From Oehlia diaphana (taxonomy: Eukaryota > Glomeromycota > Glomeromycetes > Glomerales > Glomeraceae): a stretch of 24,130 bases of DNA. The translations under genes were made by a program, and so were the position numbers. The stretch's first letter is position 1. Each line of letters opens with the position of its first letter. Shown piece after piece: positions 9,301 through 18,779 of this stretch. Under the pieces are notes generated by a model, which had not been told where the DNA came from, searched no databases, and worked only from the letters and a program-made list of their open reading frames with translations. The stretch spans positions 100,380-124,509 of the forward strand of contig QZLH01000198.1 of the NCBI GenBank assembly GCA_003833135.1. Reading direction: 5' to 3'.

Positions 9301-12300
9301 CAATTTCAAAAATCTTTGTTCATACAATATCGAGGTAGATTCTTGACATCCTTCTGAAGAAGGGGGCAAAGACCTAGCGATTTCCCTCTCAGAAGGTCCA
9401 TCATTTTTACTTTCGTCTTTTCCTTTCACTTGACTTGTAGATGGAGTATTATTAGGATAATTATCCGTGGATTGACTAATAAGAGGGAACAAATTTTCAG
9501 GATTTTTAAAAGATTTTCCTTGTGCCAAAAAATCTTCATATTCCTCAGAAGTCATAACCTCTTTTGGATTCGAGAATTCTGTTTTTGGAAATGATCGAAT
9601 ATACTCATCAAGATGTGGTAAATATACCCAAGGAGTTCCAGGTAAGAAAAGTTCATTTTTTTCAAATCCATCGAATGGATTTATGATAAATCTTGAAGAA
9701 CAAGCAGGATCAAGTGATTCGGTCATATTGGCAACAGAAATATCCAAAGTATTCGTGTTCTCTTTATCATCATTCATTATAGGACTGAAATCTTTTACAG
9801 TCATATTATTCTGTTTATCCTTTAGAATAAATGCGAGGGAAAGCGTGTACCTTTGAGGACGTGTCTCCGAGTAAGGATATGTTTGTATTTGTACAGGTTT
9901 ATACTTTTGTTGTGTATGACGACGCTTTTGTTTATATTTCGCAACTGAATCTAAACTTTGTACAGATGTATACTTTTTTTGTTTACGTGATTCATCATCT
10001 GAACTAATCATGTTTCCAGAACTATCTATTATATTCACGACAGGATTAATTGGATCACTTTCATCATCAATTCTAGTTGAAGATCTTGAATGTGTCACTT
10101 GCATTTCAATAGCAATAGCTTGTGGATATAAAACGGTCTCCGACAAATATTTCTTTCTCTTATCTCCTGATAAACCTGATGGTTCAGATGGTTCTTCAGT
10201 ATCTACAAATGGATTATAATTTTGATCCTCATTTTCCACATCTGTAGCATCATTATCTTCCTTAACGTTATCTAAATATGAATTAAATGGATTTAAATCT
10301 AATCTCAAATTTGCTGAAGAAGTATTAGGTGATTCGGCAAAAAAATTCCAGGAATCAGTATCTTGTGATAAGAAGGAAAAAATATATGAATTAGCAGTGA
10401 GATCCGAAGAATTTGCTCCAGATGATCTTGATACAGGTTCTTGAAATGAAGTTGCAGATTGAGGAAAAAATTCCGGAACCGTTAAAAATGATGCCGAAGA
10501 CTTTTTGAACCATAAATCAGAAGATTTTCTTCCACTTTTAGACAATATATTGTTGTTGTCATTATTGTTGATATTATTGCTTTCGATCTCACTCTTTATA
10601 GAAGCAATTTGCTGACTTAAAGAATTTAAAGAATTATCCGGTTCAGGTTTCAAAATTGGTGAAATGGGTCTATTTTGATTTTCCGGAAATGGTTTCCAAA
10701 GAGGAGAAACATTATTACTTCCAGTTGCAACAGCTGGATTCCAGAAAGGTGAAATTGGAGTGATTTCAGGTAATAATTCTAACGCAAAATTTGAATGTAC
10801 AAATTCTGGAGAATTTGGCATTGAACCAATAGGTGTGGAATCTAGATTTGGGGACTGTGCAATTGGTGATGAAGTATAATTAGATAAGATATCCTCCGTG
10901 ATTTCCTGATCAGTTGGTGATGAAAGTGAAACTTGTGGCAATGACTCTGTAAATGTTTTTGGTGATGATATTGTGGATCTTTTTTGTGAATCATCTTTGG
11001 GAGAAATTGGGGATTTTGGTTCTGGAGTAGGTACTTTGATAGGAACGACGGATTTTTGTTCCAAAATTGATGTCGTTTTCTTAGGGGATTTTGGTTCTGG
11101 AGTAGGTACTTTGGTAGAAACGACGGATTTTTGTTCCAAAATCGATGTTGTTTTCTTAGGGGATTTTGATTCTGGAGTAGGTACTTTGGTAGAAACGACG
11201 GATTTTTGTTCCAAAATCGATGTCGTTTTCTTAGGTGATATAGGACCTGATTCTGATTCGGAAACAGATTGTTGTTGATTTGATAATGAAGTTGATTTGT
11301 TAATGAATGGATTTTGTTCAACCTGTCTCGAAATTGATGAATTTTCTCCTCCTGTATTAACATTTTGTTTTAAAGGTGAACTTGACGTGTTTTCAAGAAA
11401 ACCAATATCAAACTCAGAAGTTGGTCTAATTTGTGGTAAATTTTCGATATGACGTTTAGTTAACTGAATATTAGATGATTCGAATTTATGAGATTTTATT
11501 TCTGATTTTGGTTTTGATTCAATTTTAGGTTTTTGATCATCATTTGAATTTGATTTTGTGTCTGACTTTAATTTCAATTTGATTGTAGGAGAAACAATTG
11601 ATTTGATCGTAGAAGAAATAGGAGACGTTATTTTCTTTGATTCCTTAACGACTTGTTCCTTTTGTTCCTTTTGTTCCTTTTTTGGACTAGAAGGTGATAT
11701 TATAGTTTCAGATTCATCATTAAATAATTGAACTTCTTTAACTGAATTTGTAGAAGTTGTTGGTGATGGAATTACAATCGGATCAGGAATATTTGATCTT
11801 CGTTTCATTGAAGGTGGTTTGATAGGACTATATAAAGGTTCCGTAAATGATAAAGATTCATCAGAAGTTGTTGTTATTGATAAATCAAGTGGATTGATAT
11901 CTCTTTGATTCAATTTTGATATCAAGGTATCTGAAATAGCATCAGATAATGGTTGCGAAATTGATAAAGGTTCAATTGTTTGATTTCGTTTTACTGGAGA
12001 CATTGGTTTTGCTGACATTGATTCAGGAATTATAGTTTGACCTTTTTTCATCGAAGTCAACGTTGTTGGAGAAGTTGGAGGTGAAACAACTTTTTCAAAT
12101 TTAGATACCATATCTGACACATTTTTTACAAGTGGTAAAGAATCACGTTGAACCAATTGAGTCGCAGCCTTTGCTCTACTTGTAGGATCACGTAGTTGAA
12201 CAGTTAAATTACTTTCATCTGGAGGATTAATTGGAGAACTAAAAAAGATGATGATGAATAAGATTGATTCATGAGTAACATAAATTAATAAGAAAGAAGA

Positions 12301-12696
12301 AGTGATATGATTAAAAAAGATAACAAACCTTTCTTTTATAAAAGTAACATATGATGATGAAGATTCCGCATCATTTGAAGAAGTTGTGAAATCATTTATT
12401 GATATTTGAAGTTCAGGATTATCTTTTTGTAAAATACTATTTGATGTATCCGTTATCGATCTATTTATATTTGTTGGAGAAAGAGGTGGAGAACTTGTAG
12501 GAGTATCACGAAAATTTCTTTGCCTTGGAGATAAAGGTTGTTTTGGAGAAGATGGAACAGATGCATTTGGTGATAAAGGTCTTTTTGAAGATTTTAAATC
12601 TGAACCTGATTTTTCTTTCTCTTCTTGTTGTGATGCCCAAAATTTTATAAGATCATTCACAGGTTTTGTTTTTGGTGGTATTTTATTACCAGACAT
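6322..12696 (-). CDS. Large multi-pass membrane protein, disordered N-terminus, 5 exons, 2008 aa
   Basis: Exons on the minus strand: 12696-12329, 12238-9061, 8983-8560, 8474-7417 and 7320-6322. Junction phases agree (2, 0, 1, 0) and all introns are GT-AG; the sum is 6027 nt. Residues 1 to about 1090 are low-complexity Ser/Pro/Thr/Lys with dozens of SP/TP sites, a 25-residue repeat in triplicate and KEQ triplets, so it is probably disordered and heavily phosphorylated by proline-directed kinases. About eight membrane segments follow, near residues 1103-1122, 1150-1169, 1196-1216, 1266-1285, 1335-1351, 1368-1384, 1402-1420 and 1426-1446. A charged loop after segment 4 contains a DEEDD run. Roughly 560 residues of mixed, apparently folded sequence follow, ending in an acidic tail. 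Joining the exons turns four separate open frames into one protein. The family is not recognised. The tract resembles a fungal integral membrane protein, but channel, transporter or scaffold roles cannot be chosen. ATG context is AAAAATGTC, and no other good start lies upstream. Confidence 0.85.
11009..11233 (-). repeat. Coding minisatellite, three 75-bp units
   Basis: Three direct copies begin at 11009, 11084 and 11159 and differ at only a few positions. Each encodes 25 residues in frame, built around SPKKTTSILEQKSVV and KVPTPEP, within the disordered N-terminal part of the large protein. The even 75-bp period keeps the frame open whatever the copy number. Confidence 0.9.
12239..12328 (-). 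other. 90-nt intron 1 with no in-frame stop
   Basis: Donor AG|GTTTGT at 12329/12328 and acceptor TTTTTTAG ending at 12239. Length is divisible by three and the frame stays open if unspliced, inserting 30 mostly hydrophobic residues (for example ILFIIIFF) into an otherwise Ser-rich hydrophilic stretch. The composition break and the canonical ends argue for removal in the main isoform. Confidence 0.75.
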
Positions 12697-12697
12697 T

Positions 12698-12720
12698 TTT
12701 ATATATGTATATATATGTGA
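12698..12720 (-). promoter_or_regulatory. TATATA-rich leader of the large gene
   Basis: Alternating TATA/CATA tract directly before the ATG of the large minus-strand gene. It is more likely an AT-rich 5' leader or microsatellite than a TATA box, because it touches the start codon. Confidence 0.3.
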
Positions 12721-12911
12721 TTGTTTCTTTTAATATTATTATTATTAATTTTTTTTTTTTTAAATTCTGTATCAATAAGGCTAGCTATTGAAACAATATA
12801 TATATATATTAAGTCCAATTCGTTTTTTTTTTCAATTTTTAAATTACAATCCGAATATTATGTATTGTTCTGTATGCTATTTATAAATAAGAGAATTGTT
12901 AGAAAATTACG

Positions 12912-13060
12912 GTAATAAAGGTGGAAGGTTAAGAGGAGGAAATAAAAAAAGTGCGAAGAGAAAAGAAGGAAAAAGAGAAAACAGAAAAAGAATATAAGGA
13001 AAGGATAAAAGTTGGAATAAATAGCAAGAGAATAATAATAATAAAAAAAATAAAAATTAA
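12912..13060 (-). promoter_or_regulatory. Polypurine/polypyrimidine tract upstream of the large gene
   Basis: The plus strand is almost all purine for about 150 bp (AAGAGGAGGAAATAAAAAAA and similar), so the sense strand of the large gene is CT-rich 215-365 bp before its ATG. CT-rich tracts near transcription starts are a common fungal promoter feature. Function here is inference. Confidence 0.4.
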
Positions 13061-13436
13061 ATAAGATAAAATAAATAAATATAAAAAAACTTCCTCAAAA
13101 AAATATATATATAAATAAATATAAACGGTTTTTTTTTCAATAAATTTTTTCGAGGAAAAATTTAATTTTCTATAACGTATATAATATTCATGATGATATT
13201 AAGAAAAGTAAAAGAAAAAGAAAACCGAATAATAATAATTATTATTACCTAAATTAAATTAAATAGAATAAAAAAAAAAAAATTAATATGGTCTTCTGGA
13301 ATAAAAATATATAATACAAATATATATGCGAAGAAATTCCTAAATAAAAAAAAAACACTTTTAAAAAGGGTTTTTTTTAAAAAAAAAAATAGGATTGAAT
13401 TGAAAAAAAAAACGAAGGATGCAGAAAAAAAAGGAG
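13061..13436. other. AT-rich divergent intergenic DNA
   Basis: Runs of A and T with short A/T microsatellites and no gene. Presumed distal 5' flank of the large gene. Confidence 0.4.
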
Positions 13437-13443
13437 TGACTCA
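13437..13443. promoter_or_regulatory. AP-1/Gcn4-type site TGACTCA
   Basis: Exact bZIP heptamer in context GAGTGACTCAGTTGCGCG, 740 bp upstream of the large gene and 1.7 kb upstream of the HMG gene. Two CRE-like words follow (TGACGT at 13983-13988 and TTACGTCA at 14040-14047), making a loose bZIP cluster. The words are short, so chance remains possible. Confidence 0.3.
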
Positions 13444-13756
13444 GTTGCGCGTCCAAAAAAAAAGTGATCGATTCTTTTTCTGTATAACGTTATTCCTTTC
13501 TTTCTTTACACAACCAAAATAAAAGGTAACGAAAAAAGAAATTAATTAAAACTATCATCGTTCGAGTGAAATGTAACGCAATAATTTAAATATTCGAAAA
13601 AAAAGAGTAAAGAGCGATCGGTTTATGCAGGGTTAATTGGTTGCAGAAATTTGTTCAATTATCTTGGAATATAGATTTCACCACATTTTGTTTACATGAT
13701 CATATTAGGAACATTGAAATTACAAATCATGTGATAAGGTGCAGTGTAAGTTTTTT

Positions 13757-13817
13757 ATAACACAAATAAGAAAGTTTAATTATCATTTTACTTTTATAAC
13801 CTTTATTTGTGTATTAT
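13757..13817. repeat. Small inverted repeat, possible hairpin
   Basis: ATAACACAAATAAGAAAG (from 13757) is imperfectly complementary to CTTTATTTGTGTATTAT (from 13801), with a loop of about 26 nt. No function assigned. Confidence 0.35.
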
Positions 13818-15069
13818 TATAGTTTAACAACAGGATATTAAATACTTCATGGCGTATCTTGAATTGGTTATTTATTTATAATAATGCATTTTTATTTTAT
13901 TTTATCAGTTAGAACAATATCATTATCAGTTGTCGTTTTTCTTAAGCTCTAACCATTCACAATCTTATCATCAACATATTAATGACGTAGCATTTTATAG
14001 TTATTCGGACATTAGAATTTGATTTAATGTTACGTTACATTACGTCACATAATTTTAAATTCGTGGTTTCTTTATATATATTGTGATAATTTATTTGTTT
14101 AAAACAAACAATTAGTAATTAATAATTGAAATTTAATTGAATATAATTAATTAAATTATTTCTATCTAAAAATTTATTATATTTTTAGTTTCTTTTTAAT
14201 TAATTTTACATTATATTTTTAGTTTTTTTAATTAATTTAATAGTAAAAATTCTTTTTGTGGTTAAAACTTTGTTTATTTTTTGGAATATCCGAAACTCAT
14301 CAACTTTATTTACATATAAAGAATTAGATTTTATTGAGTTTAACTTCTTTCATCTTATTGAATTTAACGTATATATTTTTAAAGGAATATCGCGTCATTG
14401 ACGTTGTGCTTCGTGTCACATTTACGCAGTGGTTTGATTTGTTTATCTATTATCAAATTTCTTTTTCTTTGTAGAAGTTCGATTTCACAGAAATTTGTAT
14501 TTCCTTTTTTTAAAAAAAAAAATGTTTGTAGTTTTGAGCCAATCGGTTTCTTCATCCTTTTATCGTAACTATCGTAACTTTTTTTTTTTTTTAAACCAAA
14601 TTTTGAAATATAATATTTAAGACTCACTACAAAGATTGATTTTCATAGGAAATGTATGTAATTCGTTACGTTATAAAGTATTACAAGGACTATCTGAAAT
14701 GCTTCTGAAATCGTAATCTGAGGTACAACATATTAGATGCAGTGATGATTATTTACAAGATATAACGGACTCTCCGGTTTCACTGAAAAAAAAAAATCGT
14801 TATATTCGAAATTTAATAAGTTTGATATACCAATTCTTTTTATGTTCATATACAGTATATACTTTATCGTAAAATTCGTTATATTGCAATATTGCATAGT
14901 CGTTATTCCGAGTTCTGACTTGTAATTTTCTTGAATTTATTTCGAAATGGGTTATTCACTCTTTTAATGTCGGGTAATTGTTCCTACATTTGATATTCCC
15001 TTTACTTGTCCATCTGAAATTTTAAAAATAAACTGGTTAAATTCGGTAAATTTTAATTCATCAAAAATT
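13818..15069. other. Gene-free intergenic DNA before the HMG gene
   Basis: AT-rich with long T and A runs. The minus-strand 82-codon frame at 14379-14627 is built largely from Lys/Phe homopolymer runs and is not supported as a gene. CRE-like words at 13983 and 14040 are the only regulatory-looking features noticed. Confidence 0.4.
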
Positions 15070-15083
15070 CATGGAATTCCATG
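15070..15083. repeat. 14-bp palindrome CATGGAATTCCATG
   Basis: Perfect palindrome 85-99 bp upstream of the first HMG-gene ATG. Position is compatible with a promoter operator, but no known factor is implied. Confidence 0.3.
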
Positions 15084-15168
15084 GAATCAACCATTACTTA
15101 TGTAAACATTACATCATAATCATCATGATTTCAATCTAATTTGTAGATTTTATCCTAATTTGTATATC

Positions 15169-16215
15169 ATGATCAATTCAAAATTCCATGTGTGGTTTGA
15201 AAAGTTTCCATCATTCAAATTTTTTATCATTATCACCATGACAAAAAAATCAACATTGTATCAAGGTTGTAGTATGTTCTCATTATATGAGAGAACTAAC
15301 TATAAAAATCACTATACCGGTGGTGCAAAAGTTCCTCCTTTACCTCCTGATCCTAGCAAACCTACTATGTCTTTTAATTTAAACTTTAAAACTAACGAAG
15401 AGGTTTGGTATGGTACAGATTATTCATTTACTATGGATAGAGATGAGTTGTTAATGAATTCAACAGTATCTAGGAGAGCTAAAAGAATTCAGAAATATGG
15501 AATAGTCAAAAATCCGCCTCGTCCCCTTAATTCATTTTTTTTATATGCTAAGAATGAAAACAATAAATCTGATTATAAAAATATGCGAGCTAAAGATAGA
15601 TTAAAAAAAATCAAGGAACGTTGGAAGTGTGAATCAAAGGAGGTTAAAGAACTTTTCGATTGTGGTGCAAATTTAGCAAGAGAAAAACATGCTAAATTAC
15701 ATAAGGGTTATCAATTTACAAGGAAGACCCGACAAAAAAAGCAAAATACTTTAGTAAATATTGAAGATGATTCATTTATTCCATCCAAATATTCCTCTAA
15801 AATTCCAATTACATCATCATTTTCGTCAAAAGAACATTCTCAATTTAATGATAACACTTTACAAATTCCTATTGAAAAATGTTATGAACCAACTCCTCCT
15901 ACATCATTTTTACCTACTTCCATCCAGACAAATTCAATTGAATTTTCTGTTTATGATTTACCAGTTAATTACAATCAAATTGAGTCATCTATTTCATCCA
16001 ATTTGGAATTAATGATGAACCAGCATAATCATCAGCATTTAGATCCTCAAGTTGAGTCCATTCTGGATCAGTATTTATTAAATTCTGCAGAATTTTTGAA
16101 TTTGACGCCTTTAATGCCCTATATGCAACCAGAAACCAATTTCATTACTAATCTTACTAATGATTTGTCGATGAATGAAACGGAACCACATAATAATCCT
16201 CAATGGCTAGGTTGA
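15169..16215 (+). CDS. MATA-type HMG-box transcription factor, about 348 aa
   Basis: An HMG box spans about residues 114-186, counted from 15169. It opens with NPPRPLNSFFLYAKNENN, has a central KKIKERWKCESKEVKELF helix with the conserved Trp, then AREKHAKLHKGYQF and a basic RKTRQKK extension. This is the MATA_HMG pattern (PRPxNxFxLY...W..E..EVK...A...K..H) of fungal mating-type-like proteins, which bind the DNA minor groove in the nucleus. Upstream lie about 110 residues without a known domain, with RRAKRIQKYG just before the box. Downstream lie about 160 residues rich in S, T, N, Q and P, consistent with an activation region. Two starts are possible: 15169, or 15238 (CACCATGAC, 325 aa), which gives a more hydrophilic N-terminus and may be preferred. 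Box residue Phe replaces the usual Ile in NAFILY. Glomeromycotan genomes hold many such genes, so a role in sex is not implied. No intron is needed. Confidence 0.85.
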   Translation: MINSKFHVWFEKFPSFKFFIIITMTKKSTLYQGCSMFSLYERTNYKNHYTGGAKVPPLPPDPSKPTMSFNLNFKTNEEVWYGTDYSFTMDRDELLMNSTVSRRAKRIQKYGIVKNPPRPLNSFFLYAKNENNKSDYKNMRAKDRLKKIKERWKCESKEVKELFDCGANLAREKHAKLHKGYQFTRKTRQKKQNTLVNIEDDSFIPSKYSSKIPITSSFSSKEHSQFNDNTLQIPIEKCYEPTPPTSFLPTSIQTNSIEFSVYDLPVNYNQIESSISSNLELMMNQHNHQHLDPQVESILDQYLLNSAEFLNLTPLMPYMQPETNFITNLTNDLSMNETEPHNNPQWLG

Positions 16216-16564
16216 CAGGAACTTTTTTATTGATTTTATATTGAAATCTAATCATTGGATCTTGGATCAGGTAAATATCTCTTTATAATCACATATAGAT
16301 ATAATTTTTAAAAACAGATGTGATAGTGACTATAAATGATAGATTTATATATGAAAACATGGAATTTATGACAATTTGATATATTAAATTTCACACATTT
16401 CTCGTTAACTAATGTCTTTTTTCATTTTTTGATTTTGTGAAATTGAATTATTTTTCAATGTATCATAATGGATTTCAGATTTTTATTTTACCTGTGACAA
16501 TCACCACCACACGATTTTTTTTTTTGCCGAGGAGAATCTTATTTGTCGCAGTAATGCTGTAATA
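16216..16564. other. 3' flank of the HMG gene
   Basis: No gene. AT-rich, with no clear canonical AATAAA close to the stop, so the poly(A) site is undefined. Confidence 0.35.
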
Positions 16565-16685
16565 CTGGGTAGAATCACGCGATTTTGAAGTAGCTTCGTA
16601 CACAAAATACGAATAGAGAGATTTTCCCCAGCGTAACCACGAAAAAAATGTCACGAAAATTCATGTGATTTTTCATCGCCGGTAT
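16565..16685. other. GC-richer block with nested inverted repeats
   Basis: CTGGGTAGAATCAC (from 16565) pairs imperfectly with GAGATTTTCCCCAG (to about 16631). Inside, CGTA and TACG bracket CACAAAA, and GAAG/CTTC pair locally. A second inverted pair follows (AAATGTCACG and CATGTGATTTTT). The block is less AT-rich than its flanks and has no ORF. It could be a fold-back element remnant or a structured RNA; nothing identifies it. Confidence 0.35.
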
Positions 16686-16756
16686 CACACCCCTCTTTGT
16701 TTGTTTTAGAAATTTTTCAGTAGGAAAAATCAATGTTAATTAATTTTTTAAATAAT

Positions 16757-16877
16757 GAATTTAGTTAGTTCAAATTATATGTAAATCTTATAACAATAAG
16801 TAGAATTTTTAAATCAAGAATTTAGTTAGTTTAAATTACAATAAGCAATATATGTAAATATTATAACAATAAGTAAT
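16757..16877. repeat. Direct duplication, about 50-60 bp units
   Basis: GAATTTAGTTAGTT followed by ATATGTAAAT and TTATAACAATAAGTA occurs at 16757-16805 and again at 16818-16877. The second copy has an extra ACAATAAGCAAT word, apparently from its own 3' motif. Non-coding. Confidence 0.7.
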
Positions 16878-17761
16878 AATCCGTAATGCCAGCCATTTCG
16901 GACGTTTTTTCGTGGAAAGACAAATAGAAATAATGGTGGAAAACTTAATTTTAATAAATCATAATATAAAAATATTACTTTTAAATTAAAGCGTAAATAG
17001 TAATATATACATTTTTTATTTTAATTGTTAAACAATTTAAAAAGTTAGATCGTTACTTATTATTAATGTTCTTTTTTCTACGCAACAATTTGGAAAATTC
17101 AGAGCAATTACAATAGTTTATGAATTAAATTTTGGTAGTATTTTTTGAAAGAAATTCAAAATCATATAAAAAATCATAATTGATCTATAATTGTTGTCCC
17201 TAGAATTGATAATAATACCAACGAAAAATAATTATTTTATTAAGTTGGCAACATTCGCTTCTTTAATATTGTTTCTCTATTTTAATAAATTTTCTTTATA
17301 AAAATAAATTAATTAATTATATAAATTAAATCCTGAAGTATCTGTAAGAAAAAATTCAAACAAAAGAACTGAGAAATAAAAGGAATAAAAGGAAGACTCC
17401 ACAAGGAATTTGAAAATTAGTTTTTGGGTGAATGGGACGTAGTTCATACTTCTCATTCATAAAATAAAATTAGTTGTATCCATTTCTCATTTTCACTTTT
17501 CTCTTTGAAATTCCTAAACCTTTCAAACCTTTCAGGATTTAGTTCAATATTCTAAATGTTATTAAAGTTGTAAAATATAACACATGGTAATACGATTCTT
17601 GCATCACCCAACCCCTCGAGTAATTTAATTATTTTTGAAGCCCTTCACATTCGAGATTATGTCATCTTCATTTGAATAAATCTGACTTTATCAAATTCTA
17701 ATACCTTCAACATAATAATATTCTAGTCTATAATCACAGGATTCTGAACAAATCCCTTCCG
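16878..17761. other. Gene-free stretch
   Basis: No supportable gene. A 9-bp AACCTTTCA duplication occurs near 17516-17535. The stretch from about 17590 to 17761 has a more coding-like composition and may be further relic of the minus-strand pseudogene next to it, but the frames are too broken to place. Confidence 0.35.
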
Positions 17762-17860
17762 CTAAACTATATTTTTTAAGCATACCATGTTTGAAGTAAG
17801 CGAATTTTCATTCATCAAAACTTCATCAAATATTTTATATAAGCTTGGGACGTAAATAAC
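17762..17860 (-). pseudogene. Topoisomerase II-like ATPase-domain scrap
   Basis: A 32-codon minus-strand frame begins VIYVPSLYKIFDEVLMNE. Eukaryotic DNA topoisomerase II has the highly conserved stretch YVPGLYKIFDEILVNAADN at the N-box of its GHKL ATP-binding domain, so about 12 of 16 positions agree. The similarity stops after the N-box Asn: the AADN continuation is absent and a stop follows at 17764-17762. Upstream residues do not match. I read this as a decayed fragment of a Top2 gene copy. It is too short to exclude an unrelated GHKL protein. Confidence 0.45.
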
Positions 17861-18154
17861 ATTGTTCGTTCATTCGAGTCGTTTTTTTTGTTTGATCTAA
17901 CGACTGCGGACTAACAAATCAACGCATCATTTTCGTAGCAATAAGTTTTTATTATTACGAGGCAACATAAAAATAATTACAATCCGGGACTAGCCCGTAG
18001 TATGCGACATACATGTAAACCTACAAACCGATTATTTGACCGCGTGATTCAGGACTTTTATTTTCAGCAATATTAAGCAACAGATCCACGGCTCAACCAC
18101 TCTTTTTTACCTTTCCCCATTCGAATAATGAAATCCACTATGCGGTTGTCTATT

Positions 18155-18590
18155 TTATTTCAAATATTCCGCCTTAGAAATGAGACCAGCTTGAATGGAT
18201 GCTTCACGAAAGACCTTCATATTAAAGATTTCCCTCGTTAAGCCGTGATGTGCTTTTTCTCTTGGATCCTTGCTTTATTTTTAAGTTTAATCGAAAAACG
18301 AATAAAGTTATCAACTCAAGGCATACTTTTCGGTCATATTCTAATACGGGTAATACCTGATGAATTTCTTCAACTTAGACACCTTGATGTATAAGTTCTC
18401 GTAATTCTGTATCCGTTACCGTAAGTATAACATTTTCGGACTGGGCCTCATTTGAAGCTGATGCTGAATCGAAGATTCCGCTTGTTCCTACGGACCATAG
18501 TACTTGACTATGTCCAGAGAAATTCAAATTTTCAGATTGTTTATTAATATATGCAAAGTAATTACTGCGCTTATACTGCGGTGTAATCAC
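18155..18590 (-). pseudogene. Unidentified degenerate coding relic
   Basis: Two coding-like minus-strand pieces: 18590-18375, about 71 codons including FSGHSQVLWSVGTSGIFDS and TVTDTELRELIHQG; then 18274-18155, 40 codons including HHGLTREIFNMKVFREAS and GLISKAEYLK. Between them the first frame continues past a stop as VEEIHQVLPVLEYDRK. Composition is far more coding-like than the flanks, but stops and frame changes break it. Family unknown; the pieces may or may not belong to one gene. A TCACGTGA word lies at 18591-18598. Confidence 0.4.
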
Positions 18591-18645
18591 TCACGTGATG
18601 CAAGCTCGAAAAAAAGAATAAACGTAGTCGGTCGCAAGGAGTATT

Positions 18646-18663
18646 GCAATAATTAATTATTGC
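18646..18663. repeat. 18-bp perfect palindrome GCAATAATTAATTATTGC
   Basis: Perfectly self-complementary, placed between two minus-strand relics. Could be a homeodomain-type (TAATTA) dimer site, or a cruciform-forming remnant. Confidence 0.4.
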
Positions 18664-18779
18664 GGGCTATTCGAGAGATCTTCCTTTTTTCTTCACATTG
18701 CTCAGAAAAAGATAAAACAGATTACTTTATTCTTGTCACATGTAATTGAGAATAAAATAGATGCATTGTTTTCCAGCTT

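Noticed and set aside
10010..10219. 69-codon plus-strand frame
   Set aside because: Antisense shadow of exon 2 of the large gene.
10842..11363. 173-codon minus-strand frame and 101-codon plus-strand frame
   Set aside because: Alternative-frame shadows of the 75-bp repeat region inside the large gene; the real frame carries the coherent SP-rich protein.
14379..14627. 82-codon minus-strand frame
   Set aside because: Depends on A/T homopolymer runs giving Lys and Phe. No motif, and it sits in ordinary intergenic DNA.
15761..16012. 83-codon plus-strand frame in another phase
   Set aside because: Shadow of the HMG gene's low-complexity C-terminal region.
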